Of a DNA stretch of 64,000 nt, positions 16,120 to 24,845 are shown one piece after another. Source of the DNA: UBA12170 sp964293475 (GTDB taxonomy: Bacteria; Bacteroidota; Bacteroidia; Bacteroidales; UBA12170); the NCBI GenBank assembly GCA_964293475.1, contig CAXYYJ010000017.1, positions 1 through 64,000 on the forward strand. The letters run 5' to 3'. The position numbers and the translations under genes were made by a program. How positions within the stretch are numbered: position 1 is the first letter of the stretch; each line of letters opens with the position of its first letter. The notes below the pieces were generated by a model. It was not told the DNA's origin and ran no database searches. It saw only the letters and a program-made list of their open reading frames with translations.

Positions 16120-18306
16120 CTTCACAAAAAGCAATTCTCTGTATTTGGGCAATGGCCACAACTCATCGTCAACCTGAAGTTCCAGTTTGTCAACATGACG
16201 GCGGATAAACTCGAGCAATGGACGTACTTTTTCATCGTAGGCCATGGCTTGTTGCAACTCATCTTCTATAAGATTGGCTTGCTTTCTCTCGTTAATCATT
16301 TGATCTACACCTTTTTTGATTTCCGAAATATGGTTCGAGATGCGGGTAATCATTTCCAGCTCATTCTTCGATACCTTGCCATATGTCTGAAGGTCGAGGA
16401 TGTCTTTCAATCCTTTAACATTCTCAATAAGCGTGTTTTGGTAACGAATGGCTATGGGAATAATATGGTTTGTGGCCATATCGCCCATAATTCTCGATTC
16501 TATTTGTACTTTCTTGGTGAATTTCTCAAGTCTGATGAGTCTGCGGGCTTCTAACTCTCTGCGGTTCAATATATTGTGACGCTCGAAAAGATTTACTATT
16601 CTGTCTTCAATATAAGTGTTCAAGGTTAGTGGAGTGGTTTTGACATTGGTGATGCCTCTTTTTTCGGCTTCTTCACGCCACTCATCGCTGTAGTTATTGC
16701 CTTCGAACCGAATGCGTTTGCTTTCGATAATATATTGTTTGATAACCACAAACAAAGCATCTTCAAAGCTGTTTCCTTTGGCTATCTCGGAATCCATATC
16801 CACTTTAAATTGAGCAAGTTGGTCGGCAAGAATGGTATTTAATGCAATCATGGGTTTACCACAATTGGCATTGCTGCCTACAGCTCTGAATTCAAATTTA
16901 TTTCCGGTGAAAGCAAAGGGCGATGTGCGGTTTCTATCGGTATTGTCCAATAAAATTTCAGGGATTTTAGGCACATCGATGTTGAGCTCCTGCAATAAAT
17001 CGTCCGACATACCTTCGCGGGTTTCGCTGTTCTCAATCTTATCGAACATGCGGGTCATCTGACTGCCAATAAACACGCTTATAATGGCTGGAGGTGCTTC
17101 GTGGCCACCCAAACGGTGGTCGTTGCCTTCGCTGGCAATGCTGGCTCTGAGTAAATCTTCGTATTTGTGAACTGCCATCACCATATTCACCATGTAGGTG
17201 ATAAAGCGGAGGTTTTGTTTCGATGTTTTTCCTGGGGCAAAAAGGTTGGCGCCGGTATTGGTACTCAGAGAGTAGTTATTATGTTTTCCTGATCCGTTGA
17301 CGTGTGCATAGGGTTTTTCGTGGAAAAGAGCCACAAAATTGTGCTTTTTAGCCACTGTTTCGATAATATGCATAATGAGCTGATTGTGGTCAACTGCAAG
17401 ATTCACTTCTTCGTAAACAGGCGCAACTTCAAACTGATTGGGAGCCACCTCGTTGTGACGAGTTTTTACAGGTACGCCCAAGCGGTGAGCTTCGGTCTCG
17501 TACTCCTTCATAAACTCTTTCACTCTCTCTGGAATGGTGCCAAAATAATGGTCGGAGAGCTGCTGATCCTTGGCGCTGCTGTGGCCAAACAAAGTACGGC
17601 CAGTGAGCATTAAATCGGGACGGGCTGCATATAAAGCAGAATCAACCAGAAAATATTCCTGCTCCCAGCCTAAGGTTGCATAAACTTTCTCCACATTCTT
17701 GTCGAACAATTTACAAACCGCAGTGGCTGCATTGTCCAAGGCCTGAGCCGATTTAAGCAACGGGGTTTTATAATCCAATGCCTCGCCGGTATAGCTTACA
17801 AAAATGGTGGGAATACAAAGGGTGTTGCCGAGAATAAAAGCTGGACTAGTTGGATCCCATCCTGTGTATCCTCTGGCTTCAAAAGTGTTTCTGATACCTC
17901 CGTGAGGGAAACTGCTGGCATCGGGTTCCTGCTGTACAAGCTCATTGCCTCTGAAATTCTCGATGGCCTTGCCTTCTCCTTCCGGAGTAATGAAAGCATC
18001 GTGCTTTTCGGCGGTGGAACCTGTGAGTGGATGAAACCAATGGGTGTAGTGCGTGGCACCTTTCGCCATGGCCCAGGCTTTCATTGAAGAGGCAATCTGG
18101 TCGGCAATTTTCCGGTCGATCTTTTCACCTTTTTCCATGGCTTGTCGAACTTTGCCATAGGCTTCGGAAGTTAAATACTCTTTCATGGCCGACATGTTGA
18201 AGGTCATCTCTCCAAAATATTCCGATGGCTTATTTTTTGGCATGGAATAGGGGACAACTTGCCTGCTCAATGTTTTCTCAAGTGCAGTGAACCTAAAATT
18301 TGGCAT
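16117..18306 (-). CDS. glnN: Glutamine synthetase type III
   Basis: ATP-dependent ammonia assimilation into glutamine in the cytoplasm. The 729 aa are the length of GSIII, much longer than GSI or GSII. Typical segments are visible: W-E-Q-E-Y-F-L-V-D (about 210), the GSIII signature N-Q-F-E-V-A-P-V-Y-E near 290, H-N-N-Y-S-L-S-T-N-T-G, and a G-G-H-E-A-P-P-A-I-I loop near 405. The protein is a dodecamer in known members. The gene is preceded by a '-7' box and followed by a strong terminator, so it is monocistronic. The ammonium transporter of the window is 20 kb away. Confidence 0.97.
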   Translation of the reverse strand: MPNFRFTALEKTLSRQVVPYSMPKNKPSEYFGEMTFNMSAMKEYLTSEAYGKVRQAMEKGEKIDRKIADQIASSMKAWAMAKGATHYTHWFHPLTGSTAEKHDAFITPEGEGKAIENFRGNELVQQEPDASSFPHGGIRNTFEARGYTGWDPTSPAFILGNTLCIPTIFVSYTGEALDYKTPLLKSAQALDNAATAVCKLFDKNVEKVYATLGWEQEYFLVDSALYAARPDLMLTGRTLFGHSSAKDQQLSDHYFGTIPERVKEFMKEYETEAHRLGVPVKTRHNEVAPNQFEVAPVYEEVNLAVDHNQLIMHIIETVAKKHNFVALFHEKPYAHVNGSGKHNNYSLSTNTGANLFAPGKTSKQNLRFITYMVNMVMAVHKYEDLLRASIASEGNDHRLGGHEAPPAIISVFIGSQMTRMFDKIENSETREGMSDDLLQELNIDVPKIPEILLDNTDRNRTSPFAFTGNKFEFRAVGSNANCGKPMIALNTILADQLAQFKVDMDSEIAKGNSFEDALFVVIKQYIIESKRIRFEGNNYSDEWREEAEKRGITNVKTTPLTLNTYIEDRIVNLFERHNILNRRELEARRLIRLEKFTKKVQIESRIMGDMATNHIIPIAIRYQNTLIENVKGLKDILDLQTYGKVSKNELEMITRISNHISEIKKGVDQMINERKQANLIEDELQQAMAYDEKVRPLLEFIRRHVDKLELQVDDELWPLPKYRELLFVK

Positions 18307-18353
18307 AATGTTGAATTTAAATGTATTAAATAATTTAGAATGGTTTTAAGCTG

Positions 18354-18361
18354 CAAATATA
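18354..18361 (-). promoter_or_regulatory. '-7' box of glnN
   Basis: On the minus strand TATATTTG followed by C, about 48 bp before the ATG at 18306, a good match to TAnnTTTG. No clear -33 element, which may indicate activator dependence. Confidence 0.55.
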
Positions 18362-18506
18362 ATTTTTTAAAAAACAGCATTTAAGCGAGAAATAAATAAT
18401 TATTAAGATTTTAAAAATCAAATGTTCATAACTTTAGAAGCATTGATTTTCTTAGACATAGTGGAAGTTTCCGTGTTTAAAAAGAACAATTTTCAACCAA
18501 AAAAAC

Positions 18507-20147
18507 CTACTCTCCACTGTAATAAACCCGCTTACCATTCACAAAAGTCATGAGAATTTTTGCCTTTGGAATATCCGATTCTTCCATGTTCATAAGGTCC
18601 TGATTGAGAATCACAAAATCGGCAAATTTCCCCACTTCAAGGCTTCCTTTTTTATGTTCTTCGAAACCTGCCTTTGCTGCCCAAATGGTGATTCCCCGCA
18701 AGGCATCTTCTCTTGTGAGTGCATTTTCTGTTTGAAATCCTCCGGTGGGATAATTGTCCAGGTCTTTTCGCGCTGTGGCGGCAAAGAAGGTGAGTAATGG
18801 GTCAATTTTTTCGATGGGAAAATCAGTCCCCAAGGGAATCCAGCTGTTTTCTTGCAGCAGCTGTTTGTAGGCGTAGGCCGATTTTAGCCTTTCGGCACCC
18901 AACCGCTCGTCGGCCCAATACATGTCGCTGGTGGCGTGGGTTGGTTGAACAGATGGAACAATATTAAACTCCCCGAACAAGTGAAAATCGTCAGGATGAA
19001 CCACCTGGGCATGTTCTATCCGCCACCTTTTATCGTTTTTACCTTGAAGAAAGCGGGCATAGGTTTGCAGAATAACGCGGTTTGCGGAGTCGCCAATGGC
19101 GTGGGTATTGACCTGATAATTATGTTTTTCGGCCAATGAGCAAAGACTGTCGAACCAGGCCTGGGGGCTAAGCATCAGTCCTTTCCAGTTGGGTTGGTCG
19201 CTATAATCGTGAATGAGACACGCGCCTCGGCTTCCCAAAGCTCCATCGGCATAAAGCTTAACGGAACGAACGGTGAGTTTGTCGGTTTCTATAATGCCTT
19301 TGAGCATAATATCTTCCAAAGTCTGTGGGGTGGGAGTGAGCATGGCATAAATCCGCATATTCAGCTGGTTTGCTTCCTGCATTTTTTGGAGCAGAAATAT
19401 CTCTTTCGATTCGAGCCCGGCATCGCAAACTGACGTTAGTCCCACAGCAAAGCACTCTTTTTCAGCGCGTTCTATTGCTTTCGTCAACAGCTCTTCGGTC
19501 GGAGCAGGAATTACGGCCTTAATGATGTCCATGGCATTGTCGATAAAAATTCCGGTGGGCTGACCTTTCTCGTGAACTATTTCACCACCATCAATACTTT
19601 GGCCGGGCTGAATCCCTGCCAGCTCCATAGCTTTGCTGTTTACCAGAGCGGCATGACCATCGATGCGGGTTAGATATACAGGTTTATTGGGCCAGATTTC
19701 ATCCAGCAACTCTTTGGTGGGGAAGCTTTTGTTTTCCCAGTCATTCTGATCCCAGCCCCGCCCCACAAGCCATTCGGCGGGATATGTTGTCTCAAATTCC
19801 CGCAGTCTTTCTATTGCGTCCGCAAAACTTTTGGTACCAGTTAAATCGGCGCGGGAAACCAATCCTTCACCCAAACTGATAAAATGACTGTGGGCATCGA
19901 TAAAACCGGGATACACAAATTTATCTCTCAGGTCAAAGCTTTCTTTGGCCCAAAATTGAGCGCTTATTTCTTCGTTGGTGCCTATGGCAATTATTTTTCC
20001 GTCTTTCACAGCCATGGCTTCTGCCATGGAGAATTGAACATCAACCGTATAGATGCGCGCATGATGAATAATCACGTCAACTTCGGTAACTTTCTGGCAA
20101 CCAGTTGATAAAAGTCCAATGCTCATAATTGCAAGGAATTTGTTCAT
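18507..20147 (-). CDS. Amidohydrolase family lipoprotein, YtcJ-like
   Basis: A metal-dependent amidohydrolase of the amidohydro_3/YtcJ group. The signal segment ends with the lipobox L-L-S-T-G-C, so the enzyme is probably anchored in the periplasm or outer membrane. The first metal site D-A-H-S-H follows Y-P-G-F-I near residue 84. Later markers are Q-V-N-T-H-A-I-G-D, R-I-E-H-A-Q and G-T-D-F-P near residues 348, 374 and 448. The C-terminus has the composite-sandwich ending G-K-F-A-D-F-V-I-L. The substrate is unknown. The next gene upstream, encoding the ABC ATPase, ends one base before it, so the three genes 22190-18507 form one operon. Confidence 0.9.
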   Translation of the reverse strand: MNKFLAIMSIGLLSTGCQKVTEVDVIIHHARIYTVDVQFSMAEAMAVKDGKIIAIGTNEEISAQFWAKESFDLRDKFVYPGFIDAHSHFISLGEGLVSRADLTGTKSFADAIERLREFETTYPAEWLVGRGWDQNDWENKSFPTKELLDEIWPNKPVYLTRIDGHAALVNSKAMELAGIQPGQSIDGGEIVHEKGQPTGIFIDNAMDIIKAVIPAPTEELLTKAIERAEKECFAVGLTSVCDAGLESKEIFLLQKMQEANQLNMRIYAMLTPTPQTLEDIMLKGIIETDKLTVRSVKLYADGALGSRGACLIHDYSDQPNWKGLMLSPQAWFDSLCSLAEKHNYQVNTHAIGDSANRVILQTYARFLQGKNDKRWRIEHAQVVHPDDFHLFGEFNIVPSVQPTHATSDMYWADERLGAERLKSAYAYKQLLQENSWIPLGTDFPIEKIDPLLTFFAATARKDLDNYPTGGFQTENALTREDALRGITIWAAKAGFEEHKKGSLEVGKFADFVILNQDLMNMEESDIPKAKILMTFVNGKRVYYSGE

Positions 20148-20148
20148 A

Positions 20149-21138
20149 TTATTGGATATTTAAAAATCTTAATACTTCTGCTATGGTTCGAAAACTCATA
20201 TGGATTGAGCCCTGAAATTCAACACAATAATTTTCTCCACATTCCACATGCCAGTCCGACGGACCATCGGTGCCAATTTGATTGCGGTTTAAGGCTTGGG
20301 TGAGCCACCTTGTGGGAACAGGATCGCCCGAAACCTGGATAAATTTTTGGGGTTCAAATGAATTTTCGAAATGTCCGGTGGATACATCAAATGATAAATC
20401 CTTGTTTTTAAATGCTTTGTGAATGTGGCCTTTCATAACCATATCTTCTGGAATCTCATCAATCAGCTTGCCTTTTTCGGGGATTAGCCAAATTCGGTCG
20501 GCAGTGCGAAGGGCGAGTTCAATATCGTGGGTGGAGAGAATAATCCCCAGATTCTGCTCGTGGGCTAATTTTCTAAGGAGTAGCAAAAGGTTCGATTTGG
20601 AGGGAAAATCTAAGAATGCCATGGGCTCGTCGAGAAGAATAATGGGGGTTTTCTGAGCCAAAGCTTTGGCTATCATTACCTTTTGTTTTTCCCCATCGCT
20701 GAGTTCCATAAATTGGCGGTCAAGAATTGCTTCAACTCCGGCTTGTTCTGCCGCTTGACCCACCAGCTCCCAATCCTGCTCCGTAAGCTTCCCCCAGAAA
20801 CCAGTGTAAGGATAGCGCCCTAAACTGATAATTTCCCGGGTCGTAATGTTCCAGAGCTCAGGTTTTTCGGTTAAAACAAGGCCTGTTTTCGTGCTGAATA
20901 TTTTGGGGGTTAAGTCGTCAATATTTTGGTTTTCAATCAAAATAGAGCCGCCCAATGGGGGAATCAGTCTGCCAAGTGTTTTTAGAAGCGTTGATTTTCC
21001 TGCACCGTTAGATCCCAAAAGACAAACAAGTTCACCGTTCCGAAGGTTTAAATTCAAGTTGGAGTAAACCACATGTTGAATTCGCTGCTTAGTATAGCCG
21101 ATTTTTAAATCTTTGGTTTCGAGCAATATATCTTTCAT
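20149..21138 (-). CDS. ABC transporter ATPase of FecE/BtuD type
   Basis: The energising subunit of an iron-chelate or cobalamin importer. Walker A G-S-N-G-A-G-K-S-T lies near residue 40, the signature L-S-D-G-E-K-Q-K near 145, Walker B I-I-L-L-D-E-P near 165 and the switch histidine in S-T-H-D near 197. The usual domain ends about residue 255. Another 70 or so residues follow, starting around Q-K-F-I-Q-V-S-G-D and containing two cysteines in V-E-C-G-E-N-Y-C-V. The permease gene lies 11 bp upstream. No substrate-binding protein or TonB receptor is in the window. Confidence 0.92.
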   Translation of the reverse strand: MKDILLETKDLKIGYTKQRIQHVVYSNLNLNLRNGELVCLLGSNGAGKSTLLKTLGRLIPPLGGSILIENQNIDDLTPKIFSTKTGLVLTEKPELWNITTREIISLGRYPYTGFWGKLTEQDWELVGQAAEQAGVEAILDRQFMELSDGEKQKVMIAKALAQKTPIILLDEPMAFLDFPSKSNLLLLLRKLAHEQNLGIILSTHDIELALRTADRIWLIPEKGKLIDEIPEDMVMKGHIHKAFKNKDLSFDVSTGHFENSFEPQKFIQVSGDPVPTRWLTQALNRNQIGTDGPSDWHVECGENYCVEFQGSIHMSFRTIAEVLRFLNIQ

Positions 21139-21149
21139 AACCAGCTGTT

Positions 21150-22190
21150 TTATGGAATTACAGGGTTCGATTTGTTATTTCTGACCAGAAACCAAATAAC
21201 CAAAGGAGCACCAAAAACCGAGGTTACAATATTGATGGGGATGGCCTGGTCGAGCGATGGTAGCCTGCTGATTACATTGCAAATCAGTGCGATAGCCATT
21301 CCGACTAAGATAGTGCCTGGCAATAATGTTTTAAAATCGGAAGTTCTGAAAATAATTTTTACCAAATGCGGAACGGCCAGCCCAATAAAAGCAATGGGGC
21401 CAGTATAAGCGGTGGCCAATGCGGTTAGAAACCCCGCTAAAATGATGAGAGCCAGACGGATTCTTTTGATATTTACTCCCAGATTGGCCGCATAATTCTC
21501 TCCTAAAATATATAAATTCAGGGGTTTAATTAAAAACAAACCCAAGCTTAGAGCCACTACAATAAGCACAGCGTAAAAATCCAAATCATTGAGCGCTACC
21601 TGACTAAAACTTCCTAAACCCCAGAGAACAAAGGAATGAATCTGTTCCTTTTGGCTCACGAACTGCAAAAATCCTATCAGGCTCGATGCCGCATAACCCA
21701 CCATTAAACCAATGATGAGTAGCGATACATTGTTTTTTACCACCTGAGAGAAAAAGATAATGAGCATTAAACTGAGCATGGCTCCGCTGAATGCTGCCAA
21801 TACCAGGCTAAAATGCTGTAGCAGTGGAGTATTGGCCAACCAGCCACCCATTCCGCCCAATAAAGTAAAAACAGCAACCCCCAGACTTGCGCCGGAGCTA
21901 ACGCCCAAAATACCAGGATCGGCCAGCGGATTGCGGAACAAACTCTGCATTAAAAGCCCCGCAACCGAAAGAGCAGCACCGGTGAGTAATGCCGTGAGTG
22001 CTTGCGGAAGGCGCGATTCAATGATGATAATTTGAGAAACAGATTGTGGTGAACCTTGTTGCAATCCAAGCGATTGGAGTATTTCGACAATGGGAATGGA
22101 GACCGAACCAACAAACAGATTTACGATGACAAGCACCAAATCGGCCAATAAAAAAAAGACTAACAATCGAATATGTCTGCTTATAATCAT
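21150..22190 (-). CDS. FecCD/BtuC-family ABC permease
   Basis: An inner-membrane permease with about ten hydrophobic helices over 346 residues. Characteristic stretches are R-L-P-Q-A-L-T-A-L-L-T-G-A-A-L-S-V, N-P-L-A-D-P-G-I-L-G-V-S-S-G-A, and the coupling-helix pattern G-P-I-A-F-I-G-L-A-V-P-H. It imports iron-siderophore, haem or vitamin B12 together with the ATPase encoded next to it. The substrate cannot be decided here: I see no cobalamin riboswitch in the 280 bp upstream and no Fur-like box that I would defend. Confidence 0.93.
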   Translation of the reverse strand: MIISRHIRLLVFFLLADLVLVIVNLFVGSVSIPIVEILQSLGLQQGSPQSVSQIIIIESRLPQALTALLTGAALSVAGLLMQSLFRNPLADPGILGVSSGASLGVAVFTLLGGMGGWLANTPLLQHFSLVLAAFSGAMLSLMLIIFFSQVVKNNVSLLIIGLMVGYAASSLIGFLQFVSQKEQIHSFVLWGLGSFSQVALNDLDFYAVLIVVALSLGLFLIKPLNLYILGENYAANLGVNIKRIRLALIILAGFLTALATAYTGPIAFIGLAVPHLVKIIFRTSDFKTLLPGTILVGMAIALICNVISRLPSLDQAIPINIVTSVFGAPLVIWFLVRNNKSNPVIP

Positions 22191-22472
22191 GAAGTCAAAT
22201 ATAGGTTTTTAATCATTCTCATAATTAATGGAACAAATCCTGCTGGTAATTTTTTTATAAATCTTTAAAAAAAACAATACTTCAGAAAACCAGTATTATA
22301 CTTGATGAATCGGTATTTTGATAAAATGAATTGCTTAAATTGGTGGAAACATGAAACAATGGGGATTTTGGAGCGCGTCTGTATCAACAGTGGAATAATT
22401 GATGTGGAAACAAATTCTCACAAACCACTGACCCCCACCTGTTTTATTATGCATTTTGTGGGTAGCTTTTTT

Positions 22473-22889
22473 TCACTCTCTATATAAATCCCAATATTCC
22501 TTTGGTGTAGCTATTTTGGTTCCTTGAAATTCATTCATTGTAAAATCATTAATAGTTCCAGTTATTATGAAATCAGCCCGTGATTCAACAGCCAATTCTA
22601 ACAATCTATTATCAGGATTATCCTTGATTATATCAAGTCTATTTGTTGGTGTATACTTTTAGGCTTTTGTCTCCAATTGAGCCAAAACAAATTCTGCTTT
22701 AATTAAAAAATCAGGATATTTGCTAAACTTTGGTCTATTTAAAACTTCTAGATATTCTTGAAACAACTCATCAGAGATACAAACATCTACTTGATTATCA
22801 AGAACTTAGTAATAAAGAATAAAATTTGGATAATTCTTCTGAATTAAAGCTGAAATCAGCACATTTGTATCAATGATTATTTTTTGCAT
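22473..22889 (-). pseudogene. PIN-domain toxin (VapC-like), two in-frame stops
   Basis: Reading from ATG at 22889 in one uninterrupted frame of 139 codons gives a PIN-domain ribonuclease of the COG1569 type. The start M-Q-K-I-I-I-D-T-N-V-L-I-S-A-L carries the first catalytic Asp. E-L-F-Q-E-Y-L-E-V-L-N-R-P-K-F is the central motif, D-N-P-D-N-R-L-L-E-L-A the third acidic site, and A-D-F-I-I-T-G-T-I-N-D-F the last. TAA codons interrupt at codon 28 (22806-22808) and codon 77 (22659-22661). There is no frameshift, and the surrounding protein is otherwise well preserved, so inactivation looks recent. Its start overlaps the end of the antitoxin gene by 20 bp. Confidence 0.85.
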
Positions 22890-23097
22890 TTCTTACAGCA
22901 TTGACTTCATTATTAATCACATCCATGGACATTCGTGAAAGCTTTTATTTTTCTGCCAATTGAACACATCTATTGAGAGTTTGTTTTGTAATCTCCTTAT
23001 TTATAATGTCAACAAATTCGGAGAATGACAATTTATCATTGTTTATCCCGAATTGATTATATTCTAAATCTGATATTGAAATATTTATAGTTTTCAT
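22870..23097 (-). pseudogene. Antitoxin partner of the PIN toxin, one in-frame stop
   Basis: A frame of 76 codons from ATG 23097, starting M-K-T-I-N-I-S-I-S and ending in the helix M-S-M-D-V-I-N-N-E-V-N-A-V-R, resembles small antitoxins found upstream of COG1569 PIN toxins. A TAA at codon 51 (22945-22947) interrupts it just before that C-terminal helix, which in such pairs would contact the toxin. Gene order (antitoxin first, short overlap with the toxin) is that of a typical type II module. Confidence 0.75.
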
Positions 23098-23863
23098 GTG
23101 TTATTTTTTATTTTTTTATATTAAGGTCACATGGAATACGCCATGATAAAAAAATAGCATTCCAATGAGTGATTTTATAATCATGGCTATTTCATCTTGT
23201 TGTATTTTTATTTTTAATGGTCAGATGCCTGCTTGTCGGCAGACAGGGAAAATCCATGTTAAACATTCCTGGTTTGTGTAAACCTTTTTGAATGGATATT
23301 CCATAGTCTATATTTTGTACAAATTTAGTCTTTTTGTGGAATCTTTCCAATTTCGTTTTTTAGCATTCCTATGAAAGTCAATTAACTGGTTGAATACTAG
23401 TTCGTTTAAGATTTCAGCTTTCGATGTATCTATATTGAGCTAAGTTACCAGTTTCAATAGAATCGAGACCAAATATAGCAATTTTCTTTCTTTTGAGCGC
23501 CGGTTGTTTCCATTTTTAATACCATTCCAGAATGAAGCCGGGGCTTAGCGGTTAACCTTGCAACGATATCCTTTTAAAAACCGTATTTACAAAAAGCCTA
23601 TATGCTCAGGTGCGCTTATTGGTTAGTAGGGGAAATCAATAAACCTGGAAAAATCAATAAACCTGGAAAAATTATTAGCTTTCTTTGAAATGAATTTGAA
23701 TGGATTTATCTGGGGAATGTTGTACAACGGATTGGCGGCAAGAAATTGTTGTGCACTAAAAAGCGCCACTGTATCAAGCCGCTAAGCCGATTATTTATTG
23801 TTATGTTGTTCAAATTTAGCACTATCAGGGCAATGTTTTTTACCGCGTATTGGCAATAGTGAA
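23098..23863. other. AT-rich stretch between two dead toxin-antitoxin modules
   Basis: No intact gene. Three things are visible. A start-less minus-strand frame of 43 codons (23308-23439) reads N-E-L-V-F-N-Q-L-I-D-F-H-R-N-A-K-K-R and could be a gene remnant I do not recognise. An 18-bp unit AAATCAATAAACCTGGAA occurs twice in tandem (23633-23668). The 10-mer GGCTTAGCGG at 23542-23551 returns inverted as CCGCTAAGCC at 23779-23788. The latter pair could be the ends of a small inserted element, but there is no other support. Confidence 0.45.
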
Positions 23864-24469
23864 TTATATGGCTATTATAAATTTGTAGATATCAGGCAAT
23901 CGATGTTGAAAATATTCAGGTAGATTTTCTGTCATCATAACAACTTCATTTTTTTCAATCTGCAATAAGTTTGTGTAAATATCATTCTGCGTTGAATTAT
24001 CCACGAATAAAATATTGTCAAAAAATCGAAAATGCAGATTTGCATTTTTATATCCAGCTTTCTACTTCAATTCAATTGTTTTGTTATCAACAAAATGACC
24101 TTTGAATTCCGAGCGCACCTGTATTCTATGCCTTGCAATCTCTTGATTATCTATGCAAAAGAAGATCAAGTTTATTTGATATCCGTTTTCTTTAAATATT
24201 TGTGGCCAGTATAAGGGATGTGTATCAAAATTTGTCTCATAACAAAAATCGTTCTTGCTATGCAATGCATTACTAATAGAATTTTCAAAATCTTTCGTAG
24301 TTTGATTTCTTGCAAACTCTTCTCTCAATTCACTATCCGCCAAACTGTTGTAATTCTCAATTAAAACTCGGTCATAATCGAATGAAGTTAAACCCTCTGG
24401 TAAGAATGAAGATGAAAACGTTGATTTCCCAGCGCCATTACATCCCGCAATAATAATCAAATCAGGCAT
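23864..24469 (-). pseudogene. Zeta-toxin-like P-loop kinase, interrupted by an in-frame stop
   Basis: ATG at 24469 opens a 202-codon frame broken by a single TAG at codon 136 (24062-24064). Walker A is G-C-N-G-A-G-K-S-T at residues 9-17, and F-C-Y-E-T-N-F-D-T-H-P follows near 96, a zeta-toxin-like layout (UDP-GlcNAc kinase toxins or related AAA kinases). After the stop the same frame continues plausibly with K-A-G-Y-K-N-A-N-L-H-F-R-F-F-D to a TAA at 23864, which shows that the original protein was about 201 residues. The first 135 residues could still be made. The start overlaps the preceding small gene by 8 bp. Confidence 0.8.
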
Positions 24470-24629
24470 TTACTTTTAACGCGTTTACAAGTTCAGGACT
24501 AAGTTTTCCTTCCTTTTTCCTAATCTGAAATAGTTCTTCTCTCGGAATAACTTGACTATTCAGAATATTTCTGGCTTTACTCATTTGTTGAGTAACTTTT
24601 ATTCCAGTAATTAGTTTTTCTTTACACAT
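24462..24629 (-). CDS. Small protein upstream of zeta-like toxin, probable antitoxin
   Basis: An intact 55-codon gene read directly from the sequence: ATG at 24629, TGA at 24462. The product is basic and helical (M-C-K-E-K-L-I-T-G-I, then M-S-K-A-R-N-I-L-N-S). It overlaps the zeta-like gene in the form ATGCCTGA, the organisation of a translationally coupled antitoxin-toxin pair. I do not recognise the family. Antitoxin is inferred from position, size and overlap. Unlike its partner it has no internal stop. Confidence 0.6.
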   Translation of the reverse strand: MCKEKLITGIKVTQQMSKARNILNSQVIPREELFQIRKKEGKLSPELVNALKVNA

Positions 24630-24845
24630 AGTACAAAATTACTAATAAATCTATTTAATCTAAAATCAGTATTTTTATTTTACACAGTGCTTTCGCAGCA
24701 TTATTGCCAACACTTATATAAAGACCACCCAAAACAGAAGAGTGCCATTTATTTCATTTAAGCATGCAATTTAGAATTTTTCACTAAAAAATCATGCAGA
24801 CTTTCTTTCTTTAAATTTAATGCTAAATTAGCGTAAAATTTTCAC

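Noticed and set aside
22191..22472. Cobalamin riboswitch upstream of the FecCD-type permease
   Set aside because: I looked for a B12-box-like GCCACTG element and a paired leader but found none, so the substrate remains open.
23542..23788. Integron attC-like site pair
   Set aside because: The GGCTTAGCGG inverted pair is only 10 bp; the R and L core sites (GTTRRRY/RYYYAAC) are not present and no integrase lies nearby.
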